Positions 38,387 through 48,911 of a DNA stretch of 64,000 nt are shown here, in pieces; position 1 is the stretch's first letter; every line of letters starts with the position of its first letter. The DNA is taken from positions 130,538,917-130,602,916 of the forward strand of contig NC_068939.1 of NCBI RefSeq assembly GCF_016801865.2, in the 5' to 3' direction. The DNA is from Culex pipiens pallens. Its lineage: Eukaryota; Arthropoda; Insecta; Diptera; Culicidae. The position numbers were made by a program, and so were the translations under genes. A model generated the notes under the pieces. The model was not told the origin of the DNA and made no database searches. It worked only from the letters and a program-made list of their open reading frames with translations.

Positions 38387-38998
38387 CTACATCCCAACCC
38401 CGCTTTAAGACGGGCTCCGATTTGAAAAATCGCCAGAAATCCATTTTTAAACCAATATTTCGTCTTTAAAAAGCATTGGAAAGAAGAACTCTTAAAATTT
38501 TAGAAAATTTATGGGTTGGAAGATTTATTTGTTTGATGTGACTTTGCCAATGTTTTTAAAAATGTAAATTTTTAGGTGAGAACTTTGGCTGTGTTTTTTA
38601 CTTACATTTTCTATATTCTAGGTAAAAAGAAGTATGCAGTAATTTTTCTAGTGTCTCTGACTATGCCTTTACGCATTTATTTACAATTTAAATGATAATG
38701 GTGCCATTTTATAGCAGAAAATGTGAAAACAAGCAAAATATTTAAAAAGTGGCTATAAAAACATGAAAAAAATAGATAGGCAAAATGTAATGATAGGAGG
38801 TGGTAGAATAGGCCAAATACTACCAAAAACAAACATCAACTAAACAAGATAAATGCAAATTAAAATACTAAAAATGAAACAAGAAAAACATAAAACAAGA
38901 GAAGTAATGTTTTCGTAGAACACAAGTTGATCATAATGACCTCCTGAACAAGGGAAAAATAAAAACTTCCGAAAAAAAAATTTGGGCAGTAGAGAGCT
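38387..38998. mobile_element. MITE with CCCTCTAC...GTAGAG(GG) ends
   Basis: Starts ACCCTCTACATCCCAA and ends TTTGGGCAGTAGAG. The same arrangement, with similar interior phrases (CTTTAAAAAGCATT), is at 57849-58316 inside an intron of the DDE gene. Confidence 0.65.
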
Positions 38999-38999
38999 A

Positions 39000-39700
39000 A
39001 CCCAGAAAGGTAATTTCTTTCATTTAGAACAAAAATTTTCATTTTATTGTTTCATGTTTTTTTTCTAGCTTTGCAGGGTTATTTTTTAAGAGTGTAAGAA
39101 TGTTCTACAACGTTGTAGAGCAGACAATTCGTCGTCCTTGTCTGTCGCGGGTGACCATGAACGGCCATGATCAACAAGGACCAACTATTTCAAAACCTTT
39201 TTTTTATTGTAAAATATCGATAACTCGTGATAGTTATAAACAAACCCCTTATGTATCAGAAATTTTGTTTTTGTCTGCTCTACAACTTTGTAGAACATTG
39301 TTACACTCTTTAAAAAACCTGGAAAAGTAAGAAAAAAAAAGAAATTTTTAAAAAATTCAAAATTAAAATTTTTGCTTGAAATGAAAATATGACTCTTCTG
39401 GGTTAATGTAGTTATAAAAGACATTAAATTTTCCTTAAAATGACGTTTTCAAAAATTGAGTTGAGTAATGGAAAATGGCAGATTTTTTATTTTTTTTTGT
39501 GTTTTTTTCGATGAAAAATACGTTTTTTTCGGAATTTTGAGTAGGCCATCAAATCGGTCCCTTTGACACCAAATTTCTATCTCATCACCGTTTCAGGCTG
39601 CAAATTATTAAAAAAAACACCTCTTTTTTCGCTCTTTTTTCGCTTTCGTGGAAGGGGTCGTACCACACCTCCGTCACGAGATATCAAAAAACGGAAACAA
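39000..39700. mobile_element. Rearranged copy of foldback family B
   Basis: Contains the central loop and both inner arm parts of the 12419-13777 element (about 39000-39320), then parts of its outer right arm (about 39540-39700), with deletions. Confidence 0.7.
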
Positions 39701-39963
39701 AGCTTGCAAAAGACACTAAATTTAAATTTCTATAATTGTTGGCTGTTTTTACTTCTAATTGAATTGTTACATTTTTGAGGATTTTGATTAAAATTGATTT
39801 TTCAAAATGAGTAAGCAAAAATAATGTATTTTTTTAAAACAACTTTTCAGTGATAAAGTTTGCTGGAAAAAGTTTTAAAAATTAATCATATCGAATATAA
39901 AGGTTGCTGAGTCAAGAAATCAGACAGCATTTTTTTCATATACATGAAAAATTCTAAGAAATT

Positions 39964-40127
39964 CCCACGGGACTGTATGGGCGTAGCCTTGGAGCACAGT
40001 GTGGAAATTTACGTTCTCAGATATTTTTGGTTGTACCGGGCAGCAATCAAATTGTCTAAGAATATCGAATTGACCATTGTGGCACCCCCTACAGCGTGGT
40101 GCAGACCCGTAATACTAATGCTAATGC
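39964..40127 (+). mobile_element. Short retroposed insertion with 25-bp target duplication
   Basis: A perfect 25-bp direct repeat (39939-39963 and 40128-40152) flanks 164 bp that end in an imperfect TAATGC-type tail (ACTAATGCTAATGC). The duplication length and 3' tail point to target-primed retroposition, as in a strongly 5'-truncated non-LTR element or a SINE. The parent element is not identified. Confidence 0.75.
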
Positions 40128-40427
40128 TATACATGAAAAATTCTAAGAAATTTGAAGAATGACGCATTAAAAACTATCAGATATTAATGTTTCTCCACTT
40201 TTTAAAATTTCGTGTCTTTAAAATCATTTTGGAATATTTTGTAAAATATTTGAATGAATTTGAATGAAATGTCTCGAAATCATTGCTGTATATAACATTT
40301 ATTTTGGTACATCTTTTATTATTACAATCATGTCTGCCTTACGAATTGTGGAAAGGTTGTAATTTTTTTTTGAAAAATGAATCACTTAATTCCTAGATCT
40401 AGTTTGTATCAGCAATAAGCAAAAGCA

Positions 40428-41215
40428 TCACAAATAATCTCTAATCCAGTCCACGTAGTTTGCAAGCCGCGTAAACACCCCTGGGTTGCCCTCCTCACAG
40501 TGCTCTCCATAGCTGTGAAACCCGACGAGGTACGGTACCGCCATGCCCCGTTGATCCGCACCGTACCAAACAAGCTGATCTCCAGCTTTAAGGCACGTAC
40601 TCGTAGTCTCGATTGTCATCTCGTCCACGCACAGATGATCCGCGCTGAGTTTCCGCTTGTAGTCCCGCTGACAGTCCGCACTGTACATGGGCGCCATTCG
40701 GCGTGCGCGGCTTTGCGTTTCACCTTCTGCGATCAACACCAAGTTCAGTGGAGTGTGGGTGAGATTCGTCCAGATGCATGCGGGGAAAACCCGGGCGGAT
40801 GGCATGATTGCTCGATTGAGCTTGAGGACGGCTACGTCGTCGAGGATTTCTGAAGGACGGTAGTTGGGATGGACGATTGTGTTTGCAAGCGGAGTTGAAG
40901 TCTTGTCAGCGAATGTGGCTTGGGCTGGGGTTCCAGGACCAGACGTAGCGCAACCAGCGGAAGTGATGACCAACTGCGTGCTGATGAGCGATGCTAGGCA
41001 TCGTTTGGGGCTGTTGTTCCACGTTAAGGTGACGATGTATGGGAATTCTAGTAAATCTTTCGGGTTGTTTACAGCTTTGTGGTGTTGGCTAAAGTCCGTT
41101 GGGCACGTGTCTAGAATATTTCGCGGTTTTGGACCTTCTTGTGCGATGTAACGCTTTGGACAGCAGATCACACTCGCCGAGTTACAAAAGTTTACTCGTC
41201 GTTTAGCTTGGAAGT
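40428..41215 (-). pseudogene. 3' part of the split gene: CLIP remainder and third protease-like domain
   Basis: This is the part downstream of the insertion. It resumes in frame after the GAAGT duplication, with the last CLIP cysteines (NFC, ICCP), and runs through the third domain to a stop at 40428-40430. A conserved C-terminal helix segment (NYVDWIRDYL) is present. Cut off from its promoter and signal peptide, it cannot make a secreted protein alone. Confidence 0.85.
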
Positions 41216-44200
41216 TGTTTTAGTACGAATAAATGAGACGCGGTTTAGGATTCACAACAACTCGACTTTATTCAGACACGTCCTTTCAGGTCCGTACTCG
41301 CGACAAGAATGAATGAATAGAAAGAGAGAGACAGGAAAGATGAATGACAGTTGGAGAAGGGAAGCGTCCACGAAAGGCGTGACGTGGGATGTTCATGAAA
41401 ACCGTAACATAATATAACATCCTCCCTTTCCTGACAAAAGTAAAAAGTAAATATTTAAAGGTTTGATGGAAATAAATAAATAAAATCTTTTTCTCTCTCG
41501 AGGACTCCCGCTCGCTGTCTGCTCAACACTGACGAATTCGAGCATGGGGCGTTCAACTCCTGGGTTCCTTACGCGGCTACGCTGGGTGCCAGCATCTTGC
41601 TCGGCAACCAACACACGGCAGATTTTGAATCAGCTGCTGATGGTCCTCTCCGGTTTCTCCGCTTCGGCCACCACGACGAAAAGCACGGACTTGGTTGATC
41701 TCCAACACTGGCTCTTCCGACAGAGACGAAGATTCAGACACGGTGTCGCAAAACTGTACAAACTTCAGTATCTTGCACACTCTCGCTGATAGCAAGGGAA
41801 TGTGCGATCCATTCACTACCTGGAGAAGAAGCTTGTATTTGCGGCCCTCGCGCCGACAGGGAACAACGATCGCACCGAGGACAGGAATCTCTGCTCCACT
41901 GAAGTTTTTGAGACGGCAGTCTGACGGTAGTAGCTTTGGTCTGGCACATCCGGTCATCGTTGTTACCCAAGTGTAACCCACGAGACTTGTGTTTGCACCA
42001 GTGTCCAAATTGCAGCGGGATGTTTGCCACTTACCGTCGACGTATAAATCCAGCTCCGCCGTCACATGGCCTCCAAGTTCTGGCGAGTTCTCGATCTTGC
42101 CGATCACTGCGCTTGCTTCACTGCCGCTGCTCGATTCGTTGCTGTCCGACTCCTCACTGTGATCTTCCAGAGAATCTCGAACCTTGTGCACGTTCAGCTT
42201 GCTCTTTGAACGTTTTCGCCGATCCGACTTGCACACTCTTTCAAAATGGTTCTTCCGGCCACAGTGGTTACACCTCTTACCAAAAGCAGGGCAGACTCCT
42301 TTTTCAAACTCGTGCCATTCGCCGCAAAACTTGCACTCCTTCTTCTTCCGAATCTTCTTGACCTCTTCACAAGTGCGGCCCACAACTTGGCCGTAGGTCA
42401 CAACGAGTTCCTCTGCGCGGCACATGTCGACGGCCGCATCTTCCTTCAGGTCCTGCATGCCCAGCATCCTGGTCCGGAGATTTGGCCACTTGTTCGATGT
42501 GACGATCTTGAACCGCAGCATTTCTTTCTCGAGAGCTCCGAACTGGCATGACTTCGACAGAACCTTCAGCTTCATCAGGTAGTCGTCGATGCTTTCGTCC
42601 GGATCTTGCGAAAGGCCAAAGAAATTGATCCAGTCGACGAACTTGTTCCGTTTGCGCACTACCTTTTCTTTGATCGCTGCCAGAGCAAGTTCCGGATCAT
42701 CCGTCTCTGCAACCGTAAGCTCAAAGTTGAAGTACTTTTGGCGCGCTGCACTTCCGATCACTGACAGAAGGATGCTCGTTTTCTGCTTCTTCATCGTGTC
42801 CGGCCAACCATCCATCCCAGCGGCGGATGCGTAGTTCTTCCAATTCTGTTTGAAAAACTCAAAGTTTGCCTCCATGTCTCCGGCCAGCTCCAGCGGAGGG
42901 GGAAGCGGCAAAGCGAGGCCCGCCGAACTTCCAGCGGCCGGCGTTGTTGACTGCTTCACGACCATTTTTTGCAACGACGCGATGAGCTCCGCCTGCGCCT
43001 TCTCCTGATGCTTCATAAACATCTTGAACTGCTCAGCGTCCATTTTTCTCGAATTTTCTTCTCCACTTCACTTCCGGGAAATCTCCAACAGTTCGAAGAC
43101 GCGCACAAAGAAATATGGCCGCCGGACAGGATCGCACACGTTCGCAACAAAGAGCGCAACTTTTCCGATCACTTCCGCGTATGATTCTTTGGCCGCCCGA
43201 CGTTGAATCTCCTCACAGGAACCTTCCGCGTTATACCGATGACGCCGGAAATCCACTAGTTGTCCGCGATAACTTCTGACACCATGTTTTAGTACGAATA
43301 AATGAGACGCGGTTTAGGATTCACAACAACTCGACTTTATTCAGACACGTCCTTTCAGGTCCGTACTCGCGACAAGAATGAATGAATAGAAAGAGAGAGA
43401 CAGGAAAGATGAATGACAGTTGGAGAAGGGAAGCGTCCACGAAAGGCGTGACGTGGGATGTTCATGAAAACCGTAACATAATATAACAGAAGTCGTTCCA
43501 AACCTTGGGACACTTGAGATACTGAGTACAGACTCCTTCAATTTCGTCCTCAAAGTCATACGTGCACGGTTCGCCTTCGGCCCAGTCCGGATTGACGTAC
43601 TGAACAGCGGCAGCTTCATCGCGAAAGTTTGGCAGCAAAGTGGTCTGCAGCCAGTTGATGTGCGGAGCAAGACGCGTTGATATCGTGGACTCTCCGAATC
43701 CGCAGTTGGATCCAAACTGGCTCAAAGCTAGCGCATAGTGGAAGTATCGATCGTTTCGTACGATCGAAAGCTGCACCGGAGCCCCCGGAAGTATTCGACA
43801 CGACTCGGGAACCAAGAAGTTGGGATTTCGCGTGCAGAGAAGCTCTTCGGCAAGTCCGCGGTTAAGTTTGCGTCGGCTTTCCGATGTTAGGGAGCAGTTA
43901 CTGACGGAGTTGACATTGTGTCGAGCGGTCAAGTTGGCATCCATGGGCCCTGAAAGTAAACGTTGATCAGATCTCGAGCTAGTCACATCAACGAGCTTCT
44001 TACAAAATGAGTCAAACTGTTCGTCCCGTACGAAGAAGTTGATATCCTGACGGCCACGGCCTAGTACGTCCACCTGACTGGGCGGAATCTCTGGCGAGGT
44101 CCAGATGCAAGCCGGTCGAACAATCGTGGAGAACTTGACGCGTTTACCCAGCTTCAAGACGGCAATGTTGTTGTACGGTGACCCCTCTACGTACTCCGGA

Positions 44201-45827
44201 TGAATGATGGTCTCGGAAATTGGGTAGTTTTCCGTAGTCAGCAACCATCCGATGTAGACATGCGTGGCAGCCACTCTGGAATCGTTTGAATGGTGTGGAT
44301 TAGCTGGTTGATGAACGGGACTCACTTAATTACCCAAAGTTAGAAGTGCATTCCGCTAGTACTAGAACAGTGTCATCCGAAATGAGGGTTCCGGTGCAGT
44401 TTTCACGACGGTACGGGTAGTTCTGCCAGTAAATTCCTACCTGTAATTACATAAATCAAAGTTATTTGAAGAATTTATTGATTACAGGGATGCAAGTTAA
44501 AATACCACATGGTTGAACTCATTGCTGGCATAACTGACGAGTGCTCTACTGACATCAAGCGTCTGTGAGTCATTTGTCTCTCCAACAACTACTTCAGTAT
44601 CCTGATTGCGCAGGTAAGACCTAAGGAACGCACATCCGACAGGGTTCATTCGCCATTCTAGAACAAGAATCTCAAAATGTTATTTCCTACAAAGTGTTTC
44701 CCTCGAGCTAACCTCGAAAACTGGGCTCCTTCTCGTCTATCGTGTTCTCAATCCAGCTGTAGAAATACGACATCCTGGCATACACGGCAGGATTTGCCGC
44801 TTCACACGAAGAATCGAACGAAGCGATCCCAACCAGGAAGGGCGTCATTTTCCCGTTGTGAAGCAGCTTCTTGTGCAGGGGGGCTCCCAAACCTGCCTGA
44901 ATTGGCGAAAAGCTTTAATCTGGTAGCTTTGAAGAGCTCAAGACCATATCATACCGGACACTCGTTCAAGGTGGCACGACTTGCGCAGAGCGTCTGATCC
45001 CTAGCTTGTTCGCCGACGCCGCTAGGTGGAGCTCGGTTGCACGCGGATGTTCCTCCTAATTGTCTTAGCGTAACTTTTGATGGAGTCAGATCATCGAGGT
45101 TTGCCCAGCCAACAGCTTCCATGGTGGGAAATGGGACGTTTTCATCTTTCCACAGACAAGCTGGAGCAGTTGTTGGTGAAAACCTTTCGAGGGACATTGT
45201 TTAGTTGAAAATTTGAAATGTCGACTGAACTTGTTCAACTCACGTGACATTTTGCTCCAGTCTCAGCAGTGCAACATCGTGATAAGCTGGGAATTCCCGG
45301 TTGAACGAGGGGTGCACAATTATTTCGGCTATCCCAACCTGCCCGGCATCACCCAGTCGCACCACATTGGGCCCAACTTCACTGGTACAGCGAGCAGAGG
45401 TCAGCACATAGTTCTCCCAAATCAGCGTTCCTGCGCAGATCCAGCTGACGCCATCGCGCTGGGTTTGGCCGATTGCGGCCAGATGAGCAAACTCGGTGGA
45501 AGCCCTCTTTGGTTCGCTGAATATCGGGCCACCCGCGTAGTCTCGCAGTCCGTACTTGTAGTACCGCAGGTGACAATCTACGAAGATTTGATAATAAAAG
45601 TGGGGTCAAAGTTTCGGTTCGAATCTTACCGTCCAGAGATTCTCGCTCGTTGGGCATCATTGCCGTAGCCAGGTCATCGTTGAACACCTGAATTGGGGAC
45701 AGCTTGCTTTCACCTTAAGATAAATCATTACTTTAGCAAAATAAATCACCAAAAACTTCAAATTCTTACCAAGATCAACAGCACTAAAGATCAGCAACGC
45801 TGACGCTACAATCACCAAACAGCTCAT
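40428..45827 (-). CDS. Secreted triple serine-protease-homologue with CLIP domain, split by an LTR element
   Basis: Nine exons (45770-45827, 45630-45713, 45244-45577, 44955-45183, 44713-44896, 44506-44657, 44334-44440, 44004-44275, 43949 onward). All introns are GT-AG and the last is 54 bp. Without the element the frame is 888 codons including stop. MSCLVIVASALLIFSA is a signal peptide; an in-frame ATG at 45866 is less likely the start. Domain 1 (about 48-292) has TSARC for TSAHC and GLGAPL for GDSGGPL. Domain 2 (about 300-585) has LAEC, NNIAVLKL (Asp to Asn) and PGAPVQL. A CLIP-type Cys pattern (CTYDF..GVC..LKC...NFC...ICCP, about 600-645) precedes domain 3, which has TSAGC, DVAVLKL and GDQLVWYG. 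None can be catalytic. Such homologues act extracellularly as cofactors or decoys in melanisation and clotting cascades (family knowledge); the partner here is unknown. This allele is disrupted within CLIP. Confidence 0.9.
41216..41419 (-). repeat. 3' LTR
   Basis: 204 bp, matches the LTR at 43285-43488 base for base as far as I can read. It starts TGTTTTAGTACG and ends ATATAACA on the plus strand. Confidence 0.95.
41577..43043 (-). CDS. Gag-protease polyprotein of the LTR element (pol deleted)
   Basis: 488 residues. The gag part (about 1-235) starts MDAEQFKMF and has a Pro-rich LPLPPPLEL followed by helical capsid-like sequence. Two zinc knuckles follow: CX2CX3HX6C at about 237-251 and CNHCGRKNHFERVC at about 258-271. 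A basic and then Ser/Glu-rich linker leads to an aspartic protease with DTGANTSLV (Asp347). The frame stops about 140 residues after the active site, where reverse transcriptase would normally begin. The remaining 160 bp to the 3' LTR encode nothing recognised. The gene supplies particle proteins at most; copying needs enzymes from a full relative. Confidence 0.9.
   Translation of the reverse strand: MDAEQFKMFMKHQEKAQAELIASLQKMVVKQSTTPAAGSSAGLALPLPPPLELAGDMEANFEFFKQNWKNYASAAGMDGWPDTMKKQKTSILLSVIGSAARQKYFNFELTVAETDDPELALAAIKEKVVRKRNKFVDWINFFGLSQDPDESIDDYLMKLKVLSKSCQFGALEKEMLRFKIVTSNKWPNLRTRMLGMQDLKEDAAVDMCRAEELVVTYGQVVGRTCEEVKKIRKKKECKFCGEWHEFEKGVCPAFGKRCNHCGRKNHFERVCKSDRRKRSKSKLNVHKVRDSLEDHSEESDSNESSSGSEASAVIGKIENSPELGGHVTAELDLYVDGKWQTSRCNLDTGANTSLVGYTWVTTMTGCARPKLLPSDCRLKNFSGAEIPVLGAIVVPCRREGRKYKLLLQVVNGSHIPLLSARVCKILKFVQFCDTVSESSSLSEEPVLEINQVRAFRRGGRSGETGEDHQQLIQNLPCVGCRARCWHPA
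43285..43488 (-). repeat. 5' LTR
   Basis: 204 bp. It drives the minus-strand gag-protease frame. The tRNA-Leu-type primer-binding site begins immediately inside it. Confidence 0.95.
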
Positions 45828-45992
45828 CGTGACGACTGAGGGTTTCTCCCAACTCGATCGATGCACGGCAAGTTGTAATCTCTAAACTGAATGAATCTTG
45901 AACTAAATCGCACTGGCGATGTAAATACGATCCACATACCGGTTCAGAGGGGCGAGTTTAACTGTACTAGACGAGCGTCGTTGACCTTGGGG

Positions 45993-45999
45993 TTTTATA
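45993..45999 (-). promoter_or_regulatory. TATA box of the serine-protease-homologue gene
   Basis: TATAAAA on the minus strand. An initiator-like TACAGTT lies about 30 bases downstream (about 45966-45960), and the leader to the ATG at 45827 is about 135 bases. Confidence 0.6.
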
Positions 46000-46029
46000 G
46001 AGGCAGTTAGTGCGATGAACCGGTAGTAA

Positions 46030-47047
46030 AACTTGTTTCAGCGTCACATTCTTAAGTGACCTGGTTAGGAAGAAACGCTAGTGAGAAAGTTCTATTTGTT
46101 TTTATTTTATTTTAATTTTTCTACATGTAGAAGTATCTGTTTCATAGATTTGATTGAATCTTGTGCAGAAAAATATTGTTCAGAGAAATTGAAAAATTCT
46201 GGAAATGCCTTTTCCGATCATGAGTTTGGACCAAATCTATAAAATTAAAATTAAAATTTTAAGAAAATGGACAATTTTGAAAAGAACAGATTTGGACATT
46301 TAATGCATTTGAGAAATACTCCTCAAAATTGTCCATTTTCATAAAATTTCATTTTTAAATACAGATTTGAAACTGGACAATTTTGAAGAGAATTTCTCAA
46401 ATGCATTGAAGGTCCAAACCTGTAACCATTTGAACTAGCATGCAAGCATAATTTCTATTCATATCTTAAAAAAAAACCAGTTTGCTTCCAGATAATTATC
46501 AAAACTACCTCACACACACATTCACACTATCACACTCGTTGCAGCTGTCATTATCGTAAAAGAAAACACAATGCAGTTATCATTTCGCCAACATCTCCAC
46601 CATTTTCCACTTGCTAGATATGGTCATTATTACGGTCAAATAGACCAAACAATGGTTCACAACAACCTTTGGACTCCCGATTGGCCTCAAACGGGGTTGA
46701 GAAAATAAAAATGCAAAAAGAAAACAAAAAGCATTCCGCAACAGAACTCGTAAAAGCAGAGAAAACTTTCGAATCCTGCAAGAGTAGCTTCGTACGGGAT
46801 TGGGCAAATAGTTCTGTTCGGAAAAGGAAAAAGTTTCTCCTGCTGCCAGGAGGATGTCTCAGGATATGTGTTGTAACCCACTAGGAATGGGACACGAAAC
46901 TTGCACCGGGCTAATAGCCACTACACCGGCGTAATGTGATTATTACCTCCGTCGGGGAATTACAAGCGTGTGAAACTGGATCCTCAACGAGTGAGCTTTT
47001 TTGTGAACTCTCAAAAAGGAGTTTGAAAGCAAGCAAAAAAAAAGGAC
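46030..47047. other. Upstream flank of the serine-protease-homologue gene
   Basis: No gene recognised. About 46200-46430 has two inverted copies of an AAAATTGTCCATTTTC-like phrase. The rest is non-repetitive with short chance frames. Confidence 0.35.
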
Positions 47048-47055
47048 CTCTGTTA

Positions 47056-48903
47056 CAAGGGTTTCCAGAAGCGTTTATTACTTGCCAGTCTGCCAATTAA
47101 TTACTCAAACTACTGGTCAAAAATGATTAATTACATTAATTACTTAATTACTTTTCACTACATTAAAAAACATTTAATTTAAATTTAAGTATTGATTTCT
47201 ATGGTTCTAAACTAAATTATTTATCACCTAAACTCCCAAGCTCGAAAAAAAGGGGGAATTTGTATGGAAATTCCCCCTTTTTCTCGAGCATGGGAGTTTA
47301 GGTGTTTTAAATAGCTCATTCGATAGCTATTTAAAAAATTATGCTGTTTATTTTTTTTGTGCCAATCTGGATATTATGAATTTTGCGAACAATTTTTATT
47401 AAAAATAGCTATAGGCGATCAAACGTCAAAAATGCCCTCCACTAGAGGGCGCTGAAACTTTGGGTAATGTTAACAAAATATCCTACAGCGAATTAATTGG
47501 TTTGCAATTTGGAATTTTTTTATTTTATTATAAAATTGACATTTTATTTAATTATACCATTTTCAGGTAAAAAAAAACTAGCTCAATTGATATTAACAAT
47601 AATATTTGTTTTATGGCCAATTTAACCTGTTCATTATCTGATTCGAAATTCCATTTTGTTTCAAGTTTCAATCAACCGAACCCTTATCAATCAATTGCAA
47701 AAGAAGATTATTTAAGTTGACTTACGTGTTTTGAAGTCGTGTTTGTCATAAAAGCAAAAAAAAAAAATACTGTACTGTTTTGCTTCAATGTATGAATTTT
47801 AATATAATTAATTTATAATTTAAAATTGTTTTCAGTTTAATGCAAATCGAATGCCATTAAAATATAGAAGTTGTTTGAAAAAAGGTCCCCTGATTTTTCG
47901 AGCCAAACATAAACTTTGACAAATATTTGCAGCAGCTCTTCATGAAAATTGTGAAATTCATCAAAATAATGTTAAGTTTTAAAATGTTTTTCAAACATTG
48001 GTTTGACATTACTTTGCATATTTTTTTTCTCAAGCAAATTAAAAAAATCCGTTACTGAAAATACGGATAATGTGAAATGTGACATTTACATTGGATTTAA
48101 TTTCTGCATCTGAATATTGATCGATTTTAATTTCACTGAGATTGATTTTTAACATTGAAACATTTGTCTCAGAAATATTTGGAAATTTTTCGGGGAAATA
48201 TCTCTTAATAGAGAGATGTTACAGGACTGTCAATTCCTGCAGATTATGAAAAAATATATTTTTTATTTTTATTGATTTTAAAATGGCTATCACTTGAAAA
48301 CTTTGTTTTTATCAATGATAGTTAAGTATATTTTGGTTTTAAATATTTGATCCACATAAAATTAAAATAATTTTGACTGCCTATTAGAAGGAAAAGCATA
48401 CAAAATTAATCAATTCTAATGTTGTTCTTGCAAAAAAAAGAAACATATTTTCATAATTACTTAATAAAAATGAATAGATTTTGGATTCACAAACCATTTT
48501 TCACTGGGTTATCATGGCGTTGCCATTTGTTGTTAATCAGCTTCGATAAACAACATGATTAAAATAAATTTTAGGAGAGTTTTAGGAGAGAACTATAGTG
48601 TATAAGGCCTTCCACATACAGAACCAGTCTATTTTAATCTTTGTGTTTCACTCTTATTTGAAATTAATAAAATACTGTTATAATAGATTATATATAAAAA
48701 GTAAATAGTGTTGTTGAAGAAGTACAATTTAAAATAATCAATTACTTTAATCACTCAAAAATTACTTTAATTACCAATTAATTACTTTAAATTACTCTTA
48801 TTGCCATGAATTACTAAGTAATTAAAGGATTACCTAATTACCAGCTGAAAATCAAAGTAATTATTAATTACTTGCCAGTCTGAGGCCTTGCTGGAAACCC
48901 TTG
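47056..48903. mobile_element. Non-autonomous hAT-type element with AATTACTT subterminal repeats
   Basis: Termini CAAGGGTTTCCAG and CTGGAAACCCTTG are perfect inverted repeats, flanked by an exact 8-bp duplication CTCTGTTA (47048-47055 and 48904-48911). Both subterminal zones carry many TTAATTAC/AATTACTT words and a CTTGCCAGTCTG motif. No transposase frame. A palindrome is nested at about 47226-47305 and a TTA-MITE fragment at about 47880-47940. Confidence 0.92.
47226..47305. repeat. Perfect-stem palindrome inside the hAT-type element
   Basis: CACCTAAACTCCCA-type arms pair over about 36 bp through GGGGGAATT/AATTCCCCC around a short loop (TGTATGG). It is probably a tiny foldback insertion. Confidence 0.8.
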
Positions 48904-48911
48904 CTCTGTTA

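Larger units (their letters stand above)
41216..43488 (-). mobile_element. Ty3-like LTR retrotransposon, non-autonomous, young
   Basis: Two LTRs that I read as identical, 204 bp each (41216-41419 and 43285-43488), of TG...CA form, are flanked by GAAGT on both sides (41211-41215, 43489-43493). Next to the 5' LTR (minus strand) is TGGTGTCAGAAGT (43284-43272), complementary to the 3' end of insect tRNA-Leu: the primer-binding site. Next to the 3' LTR is a purine tract AGGAAAGGGAGGA (about 41432-41420). Between them is only a gag-protease frame; reverse transcriptase, RNase H and integrase are missing. Gag and knuckle spacing suggest the Mag branch of Ty3-type elements. Confidence 0.95.

Noticed and set aside
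41393..41614. Integrase C-terminal remnant upstream of the 3' LTR
   Set aside because: The short frame runs into the LTR and shows no integrase motif.
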